Source of the DNA: Sphingobium sp. WTD-1
Lineage (GTDB): Bacteria > Pseudomonadota > Alphaproteobacteria > Sphingomonadales > Sphingomonadaceae
NCBI RefSeq assembly: GCF_030128825.1
Contig: NZ_CP119127.1
Coordinates: 1,054,001 to 1,118,000 of the forward strand
Direction: 5' to 3'
DNA: 64,000 nucleotides
Numbering within the stretch: the first letter of the stretch is position 1; every line of letters starts with the position of its first letter. The notes beneath the pieces were generated by a model. The model had not been told where the DNA came from and did not search any database. It saw only the letters and a list, made by a program, of their open reading frames with translations. A program made the translations under genes and the position numbers. This document shows, one piece after another, positions 51,075 through 59,784 of this stretch.

Positions 51075-52043
51075 ATGGACGAGGCGCGGCAACTGGTAGC
51101 CCCCGAATTGCGCGCGGCGCTCGACCTCTTCCCGCCACTCGACCTCAGCGACCAGACGATCGCCGCCTTCCGCCAGCCCTTTGCTAACCGGCCCGCCGAA
51201 CCGATGCCCGAAGCGCTGGCCGCCGTGCAGCGCGAAGAAATTTTCCTGCCCGGCGCGCCCGGATCGCCCGATGTGCGCTGCCTGCTCTATCGCCCGGCAG
51301 AGACCGTTGGCGATGCGCTGCGGCCGGCCTATCTTCATATCCATGGCGGCGGCTTCGTGCTCGGCATGGCCGACATGAGCGACCTGTCCAACCGGGCGTG
51401 GGTGGCGCAACTGGGCTGTGTCGTCCTGTCGGTCGATTATCGGCTGGCGCCCGAAACCCCGTTCCCCGGCGCCCGCGACGATTGCTACGCCGCGCTCGCC
51501 TGGCTGCATGACCAGGCCGACGCGCTGGGCATCGATCCGACCCGCATCGCCATCGGCGGCGAGAGCGCGGGCGGCGGCCATGCCGTGGCGCTGGCGATCC
51601 ATGCCCGCGACCTTGGCGCCTATCCGATCTGCTTCATGCTGCTCGACGCGCCGATGCTGGACGATCGCACCGGCAGCAGCGCGCCGCGCCACCCCGTCAC
51701 CGGCCGGTTCGTCTGGACCCCGGCGCAGAACCGCTATGGCTGGGGGGCACTGCTCGGGCAGGAAGCCGGCACCGACCATGTCCCGAGCGACGCCGTGCCG
51801 GCCCGCTGCCCCGACCTGTCCGGCCTGCCGCCTGCCTTCATCAGCGTCGGCGCGCTCGACCTGTTCCTGGAGGAGGATATCGACTTCGCCCGCCGGCTGC
51901 TGGCCCTCGGCATCGCGGTCGAACTCCATGTCACGCCCGGCGCCTATCATGGCTTCGGCCTGGCTGGCGCCGACACGCCGCAGATGCAGGCGCTCCAGGC
52001 GATGCGCCTCGCCGCCCTCCGCCGCGCGTTTCAGCTCAGGTAA
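51075..52043 (+). CDS. alpha/beta hydrolase, hormone-sensitive-lipase (family IV) esterase type
   Basis: An esterase of 322 residues. The oxyanion motif HGGGF is at 90-94, the nucleophile elbow GESAGG at 162-167 (S164) and the catalytic histidine in GAYHGF near residue 294. GAGGAAAC precedes ATG 51075; the open frame upstream overlaps the DUF2889 gene and is not used. It could hydrolyse an ester made by Baeyer-Villiger oxidation or free a side chain (inference). Last gene of the P450 operon. Confidence 0.92.
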   Translation: MDEARQLVAPELRAALDLFPPLDLSDQTIAAFRQPFANRPAEPMPEALAAVQREEIFLPGAPGSPDVRCLLYRPAETVGDALRPAYLHIHGGGFVLGMADMSDLSNRAWVAQLGCVVLSVDYRLAPETPFPGARDDCYAALAWLHDQADALGIDPTRIAIGGESAGGGHAVALAIHARDLGAYPICFMLLDAPMLDDRTGSSAPRHPVTGRFVWTPAQNRYGWGALLGQEAGTDHVPSDAVPARCPDLSGLPPAFISVGALDLFLEEDIDFARRLLALGIAVELHVTPGAYHGFGLAGADTPQMQALQAMRLAALRRAFQLR

Positions 52044-52126
52044 GGGGCGGCGGGCTTCTGGTCGTCGATTGCGCCCCGGTCGCTGAATCGATTATGGCCG
52101 TCGACAGCGAACGAAAAGGGGATGTG

Positions 52127-52387
52127 ATGGCTGCGTTACTTTCAGTGGATGAGCGACGCGAGCATTTTGCCCATTGCGTCCAGCTGTTCGGCGGCACCAC
52201 GGCTTTCTCGCGCCGCCTGGGCATAGACGAGCGGGCAATCCGCCGTTTTATCAATGGCGAGCGCCCTATTGGCGACGGACTTCTGGAGGATACTGCGAAG
52301 GCCTTGCGCCTGCTCATCGCAGAGGCAAGCGCGGCCGAAGGGCAGATTGCCGGCGCGTTGAGCGCGTCGCGGACCGATCCGTCCTGA
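52127..52387 (+). CDS. small helix-turn-helix-like protein
   Basis: A protein of 86 residues with a probable DNA-binding helix-turn-helix: HFAHCVQLFGGTTAFSRRLGIDERAIRRFINGERPIGDGLLEDTAKALR resembles Cro/C1-type or antitoxin-like folds. AAAAGGGG lies six bases before ATG 52127, whereas the in-frame ATG at 52094 has no such site. It stands alone between the esterase gene and a terminator, 83 bases behind the former. It could be a small regulator, or the remains of a larger unit. Confidence 0.65.
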   Translation: MAALLSVDERREHFAHCVQLFGGTTAFSRRLGIDERAIRRFINGERPIGDGLLEDTAKALRLLIAEASAAEGQIAGALSASRTDPS

Positions 52388-52418
52388 CCCGACTCATCCG
52401 GTCAAATTTCTATCCGAC

Positions 52419-52452
52419 GAAAAAAGGGGCGCTCTTGGTAGAAGCGCCCCTT
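52419..52452 (-). terminator. rho-independent terminator of the amidohydrolase gene
   Basis: AAGGGGCGCT (52424-52433) and AGCGCCCCTT (52443-52452) form a perfect 10-bp stem with a 9-base loop. Read on the minus strand it is followed by a T-run (the plus-strand AAAAA at 52421-52425). It lies 23 bases behind the end of the minus-strand amidohydrolase gene and probably also stops the plus-strand transcript of the small helix-turn-helix gene. Confidence 0.85.
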
Positions 52453-52475
52453 ATCTACATGTCTGTCCCGGTGGA

Positions 52476-53750
52476 TCAGATCGGCAGCTTGTAGAGGTTC
52501 ACCGCATTGTCCTGCAGCACCTTCTTCTTCACCGCGAAGTCATAGCCGCCCAGCACATCCTTGAGATGTTCCTGCACGCCCGGATAGAGCGAGGTCGGGT
52601 GCGGGAAGTCGGTTTCGAACATCAGCTTGTCGACGCCGATCGTTTCCAGCAGCAGCTTGGGCGCGACCTTCTCGAACCAGAAGGTGACCCAGAAATGGTC
52701 GCGGAAATATTCCCACGGCCGCTTGTTGAGCAGGCCGACCTTGCTCGGCAGCATTTCGTCGAACTGATGTTCCAGCGCCTCGATCGCGAAGGGCACCCAG
52801 CCCGCGCCGCTTTCGATCAGGCCGATCTTCAGCTTCGGGTGGCGGTCGAGCCGACCCGACACCATCCAGTTGCCCAGCGTCGCGGCATTGCCGATCGAGA
52901 ACATGGTGGCGACCACCGACAGCGTCTGTTCAAAGCCGAAGCCGTCCCAGGTGAGCGTATTGGGGTCGATCGCCGCATTGAGGTGGAAATTGAGCGGCAG
53001 CCCTTCGGCCTCGCACATTTCCAGGAAGGGCGTCCAATAATCATGCAGGAAGCTCGGCACGCCAACGCGCTCCGGCGTGTCGGGCAGCACGAAGCCGCGC
53101 AGGCCCATGTCGACGCAGCGCCGCGCTTCGGCCTCCATCGCCTTCTGGTCCCAGAAAGGCAGATGGGCCATGTTGAAGATGCGGTCGCCCGACACCTGCT
53201 GATATTCGGCCGATGCGTCATTATACATCTGGATGATCGCGACCGCGAGATCGGGGTCGCCCAGCGACATCAGCGAACCGGCCTGGGTCACGCCCGAATT
53301 CTGGAAGCCGATCTGGGCATAGATGCCCATATCGTCCATTGCCTGCAGCCGTTCCTTGATCAGGTGACCGCCCGGATGCGCCTGCGCCAGCTTGGGGAAG
53401 GCAAGGCGACCGAGCAGCTTGTTATTGTCGGCGCGGATGACGTTTCCGCCCATCGATCCGAAATTCCGGTCACCCACATACCAGCGTTCGACCCCATCGG
53501 CATCCTGCTTCACATAGGGCACCTTGGCCTTGTACTTGGCCGGCGCGCGCGAGGTGAAGAGGTCGGGCGCTTCGGTGATATGGGTGTCGGTGTCGACGAT
53601 CTTGATGCCGGCCAGCGACGGGTCGAGCCCGCCCGACTGGGTGCTGTAGTCGACCTCGCGGATGACGCCGCCTTCGGTATAGCCTTCGGCCGACCAATAT
53701 TTGCGCGCGGCCTGGGCGTCGGCGACGTCCTTGTCCTTCACATCAGCCAT
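52476..53750 (-). CDS. amidohydrolase 2-family protein (ACMSD-like TIM barrel)
   Basis: A protein of 424 residues. IKIVDTDTHITEAPDLF gives the DxH-like first metal motif (here DTDTH), FNMAHLPFWD and LNFHLNA hold further histidines, and MFETDFPHPTSLYPG carries the catalytic aspartate region. This is the amidohydrolase_2 family, which includes decarboxylases (ACMSD, gamma-resorcylate decarboxylase) and lactone hydrolases. About 50 extra N-terminal residues precede the barrel. It overlaps the IclR gene by 8 bases on the same strand, so it is the direct regulatory target. Substrate unknown. Confidence 0.9.
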   Translation of the reverse strand: MADVKDKDVADAQAARKYWSAEGYTEGGVIREVDYSTQSGGLDPSLAGIKIVDTDTHITEAPDLFTSRAPAKYKAKVPYVKQDADGVERWYVGDRNFGSMGGNVIRADNNKLLGRLAFPKLAQAHPGGHLIKERLQAMDDMGIYAQIGFQNSGVTQAGSLMSLGDPDLAVAIIQMYNDASAEYQQVSGDRIFNMAHLPFWDQKAMEAEARRCVDMGLRGFVLPDTPERVGVPSFLHDYWTPFLEMCEAEGLPLNFHLNAAIDPNTLTWDGFGFEQTLSVVATMFSIGNAATLGNWMVSGRLDRHPKLKIGLIESGAGWVPFAIEALEHQFDEMLPSKVGLLNKRPWEYFRDHFWVTFWFEKVAPKLLLETIGVDKLMFETDFPHPTSLYPGVQEHLKDVLGGYDFAVKKKVLQDNAVNLYKLPI

Positions 53751-54609
53751 GCTTCACCTCCAGCGCGCCCTGCCAGTTGGCGGATTCGAAGATCGGCTGG
53801 ACGGAGGCGGCCGGCGACTGTTCCTCGACCGAGCGGCGGACCGCTTCGCTGAGCGTGCGCTGCAGGCCGGCGGCGTCAATCTGGTCGGACGGTTCATAGA
53901 CGAAGCCGATCGCCAGCGGCTGGCCGTCGGGCATGTGGGGCAGCAGCATGGCGGTGACGTCGGCGATCGAACCGAAGCCGGCAAAGCCGCTGATATGCCC
54001 CTCGTCACGGCAGCGCTGCACCTGGCCGGCAACGTCGGCGAAGACGAACTTGCGCTCCTGCGGCGCTTCGGCATTGAGGCGACGGATCAGGCCGTCGCGG
54101 CGCGGCTGCTGCACGGTCGAGAGCATCAGCAGGCCGGCGGCGGAGTCGGTGAGCCGTTCCTGGCGGCCACCGGCCAGGCCGTTATTGGCCGAGGTACGCA
54201 GCGCCTTCTTGCCGGCGCGCCAGTGAACGATCTGGATGTTGAGGCCGACCATGCCGAACACGGCAATGCCAAGGCCGGTCTGGGCCGACAGGCGATCGAT
54301 CAGGCCGTTGAGGACGCCATCGCGTACCATGCGCGGCTGGATCGCGGCACCCAGCATCGCGGCGCGCGGGGTCGGCGAATAGGCGCGCGAACCCGGATCC
54401 TTGTGGAGCAGGCCCAGATCGACCAGGCTCGACAGCAATTCGGACGTGCTCGACTGCGGGCGGTCGAAGCGGCGGACAATGTCCATCACCGTCGCCTGCG
54501 GATGATCCTCGTCGAAAAATTCCAGCACCTCGACCACGCGCTTGGCGATCTTCGCCTTGTTGGACTCGGTCTTGGCTACCCTCGGCTTATGGGACTCGAT
54601 CAGAGCCAT
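53743..54609 (-). CDS. IclR-family transcriptional regulator
   Basis: A regulator of 288 residues: winged helix-turn-helix at about 22-75 (RVVEVLEFFDEDHPQATVMDIVRRFDRPQSSTSELLSSLVDLGLL) and an effector domain (NGLAGGRQERLTDSAAGLLMLS...DEGHISGFAGFGSIADVTAMLLP). It overlaps the amidohydrolase gene and is preceded by the palindrome TGAACA-N4-TGTTCA 20 bases before its ATG, pointing to autoregulation. AGGAGAGG is the ribosome-binding site. Confidence 0.9.
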   Translation of the reverse strand: MALIESHKPRVAKTESNKAKIAKRVVEVLEFFDEDHPQATVMDIVRRFDRPQSSTSELLSSLVDLGLLHKDPGSRAYSPTPRAAMLGAAIQPRMVRDGVLNGLIDRLSAQTGLGIAVFGMVGLNIQIVHWRAGKKALRTSANNGLAGGRQERLTDSAAGLLMLSTVQQPRRDGLIRRLNAEAPQERKFVFADVAGQVQRCRDEGHISGFAGFGSIADVTAMLLPHMPDGQPLAIGFVYEPSDQIDAAGLQRTLSEAVRRSVEEQSPAASVQPIFESANWQGALEVKHG

Positions 54610-54628
54610 GGTTCCTCTCCTTCGTTAT

Positions 54629-54644
54629 TGAACATGGTTGTTCA
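54629..54644 (-). promoter_or_regulatory. candidate autoregulatory operator of the iclR-type gene
   Basis: TGAACATGGTTGTTCA is a 6-4-6 palindrome 20 bases upstream of the IclR start codon, in a small A+T-rich gap. It has the same design as TCAACA-N4-TGTTGA at 1957-1972 before the monooxygenase gene, so both may be recognised by IclR-type proteins. Position close to the start would suit repression. Confidence 0.5.
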
Positions 54645-54686
54645 CTAACGCCGGGAGGCTGTCAACAGAAAATGAGATACCCTCGT

Positions 54687-56219
54687 TTATGTGATATTCT
54701 CTGTCTCATTCTGCGTTTCCGGCGACATATTCGCAAACAGCGCCTGAAGCGCGCGGCGATCGGTCTTGAGCGACGGGGTGCGCGGCAAGTCCCTGACGAA
54801 CAGCCATTTTACCGGAACATGGGTGGCAGGCAGATGCTGGCGCACATGCGTTTCCAATGCTGCGACCGCAGGTGCAGCAAAATCGGCGTGAAGCCGGATC
54901 GCTGCCGCCGGCACTTGCCCCAGCCGGTGATCCGCCATGCCTGTCACCGCCGCTTCGGCGATAGCGGGGTGCAGCATCAGCGCGCGTTCGATCGACTCGG
55001 GCAGCAATTTGAAGCCGCCGCGGATGATCGCGCCGTCGGCCCGGCCGCGCAGGAACAGGAAATCATCGGCATCGATCAGGGCGATGTCGGAGGTGCGAAT
55101 CCAGTCCTGGCCGATTCGCGGCGAGATGACTTCCAGCAGACCTTCGGCGCCGGATGGTAGCGGGACGCCGCTCTCTGGATCGACGATGCGCAGCTCAGCA
55201 CCCGGCATGGCGCGGCCGACCGACCCGATCTTGCGGGCGCCCCATTCGGCATGGAGCGCGGCGGTCATCGACGCCACCGGGCCGGCGAACTCGGTGGCGC
55301 CATAGGAGAGCAGGATGGGGATGCCGTAGCGCGCCTCGAACGCCTGTTGCACGCCGGGATCGAGTGGCGCGGCGCCGCAGCCGATCGCGTGGAGCGAGGC
55401 GAGGTCTTCGACCGCTATGTCGGCATCCAGCACGGCCTGCACGCTGGCCGGGGGCAGGCCGCCATGGCTGGGCCGCCAGCGCCGAACATGGGCATGCCAG
55501 GCGCTGAGCGAGAAACGCTCCAGCAGTTCGACCCGCTGCCCGCGCAGCAGCATCGGCAGCGTCGAATAGAGGCCGGTGATGTTGCCGAGCGGAAAATAGA
55601 GGAGGAAGGGCGGTGCGGCCTGGGGATCATCCGCCTGCTGCCGGGTCAGCGGGGTCGAGAGGAAATGCCGTTCTAGCAGTGCATAGGGCACGGCGAAACT
55701 TTTCGGCGGTCCGGTGGTGCCGCTGGTCAATATCTCGATCTGCGGCGCGGCAGGGCCGTGGCGCTGCTGAACTTCTGGCGAGGCATGTTCATGACCCGGC
55801 AGGGCGGCGGCGGCCATGCCGTCGATCGCGACCGTGACCATGCCTTCGGCGGCCAGCACCGTCCGGATCTCCGGCCCGATATCCTCGGCAAAGGCGACCA
55901 GCGCAGCGGGGGCCATCCGCGTCAGGTCGCGGGCGATCGCGGCGTCCGACTGAAAGGCATAGATCATGCGGATCGTTCGCCCCTGCGCAATCAGGCCCAG
56001 CAGCGCGGCGAGCGCTGCCGGCCGATTGCGCGCGACGAAGGCGACCGGGGCATCCGCCGCAATGCCGCTGGCCTCCAGCGCGGCCTGGATCGCCTGGGCG
56101 GTGGCCCGCAGCGCACCCCAGCCGAACCAGTGCCCCTGATATTCGATCGCTGCCTGATAGGCCGGGCGCTGCAGGGCCGCGGCGGCAAGCGCGGGCAGAT
56201 TCTTATGCTCCATCTCCAT
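54687..56219 (-). CDS. acyl-CoA synthetase, AMP-forming
   Basis: An ANL-superfamily ligase of 510 residues. The ATP loop is EILTSGTTGPPKSF, SYGATEFAG is the A5-like motif and GRADGAIIRGGFKLLPESIE covers the hinge, but the terminal TxxGKxxR motif is replaced by RTPSLKTDRRAL, still with a lysine. The start ATG 56219 is followed two codons later by another ATG; no strong ribosome-binding site is visible. It is a single gene, divergent from the enoyl-CoA hydratase-like gene, and ends 78 bases before the IclR gene. The acid substrate is unknown. Confidence 0.88.
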   Translation of the reverse strand: MEMEHKNLPALAAAALQRPAYQAAIEYQGHWFGWGALRATAQAIQAALEASGIAADAPVAFVARNRPAALAALLGLIAQGRTIRMIYAFQSDAAIARDLTRMAPAALVAFAEDIGPEIRTVLAAEGMVTVAIDGMAAAALPGHEHASPEVQQRHGPAAPQIEILTSGTTGPPKSFAVPYALLERHFLSTPLTRQQADDPQAAPPFLLYFPLGNITGLYSTLPMLLRGQRVELLERFSLSAWHAHVRRWRPSHGGLPPASVQAVLDADIAVEDLASLHAIGCGAAPLDPGVQQAFEARYGIPILLSYGATEFAGPVASMTAALHAEWGARKIGSVGRAMPGAELRIVDPESGVPLPSGAEGLLEVISPRIGQDWIRTSDIALIDADDFLFLRGRADGAIIRGGFKLLPESIERALMLHPAIAEAAVTGMADHRLGQVPAAAIRLHADFAAPAVAALETHVRQHLPATHVPVKWLFVRDLPRTPSLKTDRRALQALFANMSPETQNETENIT

Positions 56220-56331
56220 GGCGCGACTGTGCGTCAGGTCGGACCGCCGGTCAGCAATGCTGCGCAACGCCCTGGCGATCAGTGCTGCGTCCGCCTTTGC
56301 CGCGCTTCGGCCTGGTCCTAACCTGCCACCC

Positions 56332-57279
56332 ATGCCCGGCCCCGCCGCCCTGATCGACCCCGATGGCCTGACCCTTCCATGGACCGGGGATGCGCAGCCC
56401 TATGGGCTGGTCGATCTCGACCGCGCGCCGCGCAGCGATGCGCCGTTGCACCTGCCGCCCTTTCCTCTGCTGGGGATTGGCGACCCGACCCATCCGCTTG
56501 CGTCGCGGCTCGATGCGCTGGTCGAACTGCCGGTGTCGCTCAATGCGATCACGCAGCAGATCGTGGCCCAGCCGGAAGCGGCGCGGGTGCTGGTGCAATT
56601 GCTGCGGCTGATCGACGGGCTGGACCCGGCCCAGGCGCTGGTCGCGGAATCGCTTGCTTATGGCCTGCTTCAGGGCAGCGCTGGCCACGCCCGCTGGCTG
56701 GCCGCACAAATGCCGGCGCCGGTGCAGGCGCCCGGCGCCATCCGTCTGGATCGGGAAGGCGACCGGCTGGCGATCCTGATCGACCGGCCCGACGCCCATA
56801 ATGCCATCGACCGCGATCTGCGCGACGGATTGCGCGCGGCGTTCGACATTGCCGCGCTCGATCCCGATATCAGCCATGTCAGCCTGCGCGGCGCGGGCCG
56901 CAGCTTCTGCACCGGCGCGGATCTCAGCGAATTTGGCACCACGCGCGATCCGGCAACCGCCCATGACATAAGGATGCAGACGCTGCCCGCCCATGCGTTG
57001 CTGCGCTGCGCCGATCGGCTGTCTGTGCATGTGCAGGGCGGCTGCGTCGGATCGGGCCTGGAAATGGCGGCCTTTGCCGGCCACATCGCAGCCAGCGCCG
57101 ACGCCTGGTTCCATCTGCCCGAACTGGCGATGGGGATCATTCCGGGCGCTGGCGGCTGCGTCTCGCTCAGCCGCCGGATCGGGCGTCAGCGCGCGGCGCT
57201 GATGATCCTGTCGGGCAAGCGGATCAACGCCCGCACGGCGCTAGGCTGGGGGCTGGTCGACACGATCATGGACGACTGA
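56332..57279 (+). CDS. enoyl-CoA hydratase/isomerase-family protein with an N-terminal extension
   Basis: A protein of 315 residues. The crotonase core occupies about 145-315: FCTGADLSEF and VQGGCVGSGLEMAAFAG form the oxyanion hole, followed by LPELAMGIIPGAGGCVSLSRR with the glutamate typical of hydratases. The first 140 residues (rich in Leu, Ala and Pro, including SLNAITQQIVAQPEAARVLVQLLRLIDGL) are not part of the usual crotonase and I do not recognise them. The start is uncertain: ATG 56332 has no good ribosome-binding site. The last 39 bases overlap the convergent amidohydrolase gene. Confidence 0.82.
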   Translation: MPGPAALIDPDGLTLPWTGDAQPYGLVDLDRAPRSDAPLHLPPFPLLGIGDPTHPLASRLDALVELPVSLNAITQQIVAQPEAARVLVQLLRLIDGLDPAQALVAESLAYGLLQGSAGHARWLAAQMPAPVQAPGAIRLDREGDRLAILIDRPDAHNAIDRDLRDGLRAAFDIAALDPDISHVSLRGAGRSFCTGADLSEFGTTRDPATAHDIRMQTLPAHALLRCADRLSVHVQGGCVGSGLEMAAFAGHIAASADAWFHLPELAMGIIPGAGGCVSLSRRIGRQRAALMILSGKRINARTALGWGLVDTIMDD

Positions 57280-58635
57280 TCCGGCGATCCACGTCATCGC
57301 GACATCGTCGGCCAGCAGGCGGTGCCGCGCCTGCGCCCAGGGGCGATCCAGCAGGCACAGGTCGGCCGGTGCGCCGACGGCCATGCTGCGCTGTCGGCTC
57401 AGATCCAATGGATCGGCGAGATAGAGGGCCAGCGCCGCCTCGGGCGTCAGCGCCTCGTCCTGTCCGATGACCGCGCGACTCTGCGTTTCGCGCGACACCG
57501 CCGCGCGCATCGCCGCCCAGGGATCGGCAACGCCATAGGGGGCGTCGCTGCCCGCTGCCAGCACCAGCCCGGCGCGGGCGAAGGCGCCCAGCCGATAGAG
57601 CAAGGGCCGCTCGCGCGGTTCGACATCGTGCAGATACTGATCGCCGCGCTCGGCGATGAAATGCGGCTGGCTCACCACCTGCACGCCTAATTCGATCATC
57701 TGCTCCAGTAGCACATCGGGGGTGATGCCGGCATGTTCGATCCGGTCGCCCGGCCGCGCGCCGGCCTGTGCCAGCGCGGCGAGGGTGAAGACCAGTTCGG
57801 TCTCGGTCGTGCAATGGCTGGCGATCGCTCGCCCCTGGTCGTGCGCGGCGCGCAGGAAGGCGACGCACTGGTCGAAGTCGGGCAGGGCATTTTCATGCAG
57901 GTGCAGCTTGGCCGGGCCGACCGCGATGCCGGCCGGCGGCGGCGCATCCCCCAGCGCCAGCGTGCCGGCGGCAACCAGATGCTGCGGCAGGTGCCCGGTC
58001 GCGCGCTCGGCGGCGAACCAGGCAAGGCTCGTGCCGTCATTGCCGGGCGACATGTCGGTAATGCCGGTGACGCCATGGCGGGCCAGTTCGCGCCCCACCG
58101 CGTCGAGAGCCGGCGGTGTGCCGCCCAGCGCCCGGCGCAGCCAGCCATCCTCGTCGAACAAGCGCCCGGTCCAGCGCCCGTCGATCTGCTCCAGCCCCGG
58201 CGGCGGTGCATCCAGCGCCAGCAGCAGGTCGAGCGCCCGGCTGTTGAGCAGCCACATCCGCCCCGACCGATGCTGGATGCGCACCGGCCGTTCGGCTTGC
58301 CAGCGGTCGATCGTCAGCGCGTCGGGCAGGCAGGCGATGCTTTCATGATAGCCGATGCCGCGCAGCCAGCCTTCGCCCGGTCGCGCCAGCGCGGCGGCCA
58401 GATCGGCTTCGCTGGTCACGGCCGGCGGTCCGCAGGGCAGCGAGGCGCGGGCGACGGCATAGGCCGCAAGATGGATATGATGGTCGTGCAGGCCGGGCAG
58501 CAGGGCGCCGCCACCGGCGTCGATCACAGGCTCGCCGGGCAGGGGGGCAAGCGCGCCGATTGCCGCAATCCGTCCTTCGGCGATGCGCAGATCGGCCCGG
58601 CCCTTGCCCCATAATTCGGCATCGCGGATCAGCAT
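57241..58635 (-). CDS. amidohydrolase 3-family (YtcJ-like) metal-dependent hydrolase
   Basis: A protein of 464 residues with a composite N-terminal beta-sandwich (LIRDAELWGKGRADLRIAEGRIAAIG) and a TIM barrel. Metal motif GLHDHHIHL (HxH), ASHCTTETELVF, IEHAGI, SQPHFIAERGDQYL and AAGSDAPYG carry the remaining ligands; the C-terminal part returns to the sandwich (GAPADLCLLDRPW). Such enzymes hydrolyse amides, lactones or cyclic imides. It overlaps the upstream CoA-transferase gene by 7 bases and is the last gene of the minus-strand operon beginning at 62857. Confidence 0.9.
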   Translation of the reverse strand: MLIRDAELWGKGRADLRIAEGRIAAIGALAPLPGEPVIDAGGGALLPGLHDHHIHLAAYAVARASLPCGPPAVTSEADLAAALARPGEGWLRGIGYHESIACLPDALTIDRWQAERPVRIQHRSGRMWLLNSRALDLLLALDAPPPGLEQIDGRWTGRLFDEDGWLRRALGGTPPALDAVGRELARHGVTGITDMSPGNDGTSLAWFAAERATGHLPQHLVAAGTLALGDAPPPAGIAVGPAKLHLHENALPDFDQCVAFLRAAHDQGRAIASHCTTETELVFTLAALAQAGARPGDRIEHAGITPDVLLEQMIELGVQVVSQPHFIAERGDQYLHDVEPRERPLLYRLGAFARAGLVLAAGSDAPYGVADPWAAMRAAVSRETQSRAVIGQDEALTPEAALALYLADPLDLSRQRSMAVGAPADLCLLDRPWAQARHRLLADDVAMTWIAGSVVHDRVDQPPA

Positions 58636-59783
58636 AGCCAGGCCCCATTATCCTGCCCCAGCGCCGCGACCGGCCCCGTGGTTCGCGATGGAAGAGCGGG
58701 GAAGGCATCGCCCTCGGCCTCGGCCCAGCGTTGCAGTGTCGCGGTAAAGCCGGCCGCGTCGCGCGCCCGTTCCCAGCCGATCGCCTCGGCCACTACGGCG
58801 CTCATCGACAGCAGCAGATGCGCGCCCGTGCCTTCATGCCATTGCGCCAACGCCTGCCGCGCCGCATGGAGTCCGGTCAGCGGGTCGGCGCAGGCGTCGC
58901 CGCCAAAGCCGATCCGCCCGCTCGCCTGTCGCAATGCGGCGCTGAGGCCGCCGGCGACGCTGCAATCATCGCCAAAGCCGATCCAGTGGGCGGCGTCGCC
59001 CTCCGCGCCATGGCCGGTGATCGTCACCCAGACCAGCCCCGGTACCTCGCGCACCAGCGCGTCGGCATCGATCCCTAGTTGCGCCAGTGCGCGCGGCCGG
59101 GCGGCGGCGATCACCATGTCGGCGCGGTGGATCAGCGCGATCAGCGCCGCCCGATCCTCCGCATCGCGCAGGTCGATCGCGACATTGGCCTTGTGCTGGT
59201 TCAGCCGCGCGAACAGCCGCGGATCGCCCGCGCGCATCCGGTCGGGCCGGTTGCGGCTCTCCACCTTGATCACTTGCGCGCCGGCCAGCCCCAGCAGATG
59301 CCCGGCCAGCGGCCCGGCCCACAGCGCCGACAGGTCGATCACCAGCGGCGGACGGTCGCGCATCGGCCGCGCACCCCCTGTCATCATCACGCGACAGGCC
59401 GGGCTGGCCGGCACCTCATCGATCGCCGCGATCGCGAGCCCCAGTTGTCGCCCCTGTGTCACGATTGCAGACGCCTTTGCAGAAGCAAAGGCTGTGACAA
59501 TATCGCTGTCACTTTCGATGCCTGCCTCACCGAACAGCGCCGGCATCAAGTCCCGGTCGTCGGGCCGCGCCAGGGTCAGCGCGACCTGCCCGTCGATCAT
59601 GTCGTAGAGCCGGCATCCCCCACCGGCCGAGCGCCGCCCCGGTATCAAAAAGCCGTTCAGCGCCGCCCGCTCTCCCAGCAGCTGGGCGCCGCTCAACTCC
59701 GCCAGTGCTGGCGTTCCCGCCAGCGCCCGGATCGCCTGCAATTGCGCCTCGGCCCAGCCGGCAAGCGGCAGGGCGAGAGCCAT
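58629..59783 (-). CDS. CaiB/BaiF-like CoA-transferase with apparently permuted domain order
   Basis: A protein of 384 residues in which the canonical CaiB N-terminal signature (VIDLSALWAGPLAGHLLGLAGAQVIKVES) appears only at residues 148-176, and the active-site aspartate lies in DACADPLTGLHAA (D300). The first 145 residues (GGGCRLYDMIDGQVALTLARPDDRDLMPALFG, TQGRQLGLAIAAIDEV) look like the part that is normally C-terminal to the aspartate. The order thus seems circularly permuted compared with the other two CaiB proteins here. ATG 59783 is 1 base downstream of the previous stop. Function probably CoA transfer. Confidence 0.8.
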   Translation of the reverse strand: MALALPLAGWAEAQLQAIRALAGTPALAELSGAQLLGERAALNGFLIPGRRSAGGGCRLYDMIDGQVALTLARPDDRDLMPALFGEAGIESDSDIVTAFASAKASAIVTQGRQLGLAIAAIDEVPASPACRVMMTGGARPMRDRPPLVIDLSALWAGPLAGHLLGLAGAQVIKVESRNRPDRMRAGDPRLFARLNQHKANVAIDLRDAEDRAALIALIHRADMVIAAARPRALAQLGIDADALVREVPGLVWVTITGHGAEGDAAHWIGFGDDCSVAGGLSAALRQASGRIGFGGDACADPLTGLHAARQALAQWHEGTGAHLLLSMSAVVAEAIGWERARDAAGFTATLQRWAEAEGDAFPALPSRTTGPVAALGQDNGAWLC

Positions 59784-59784
59784 G

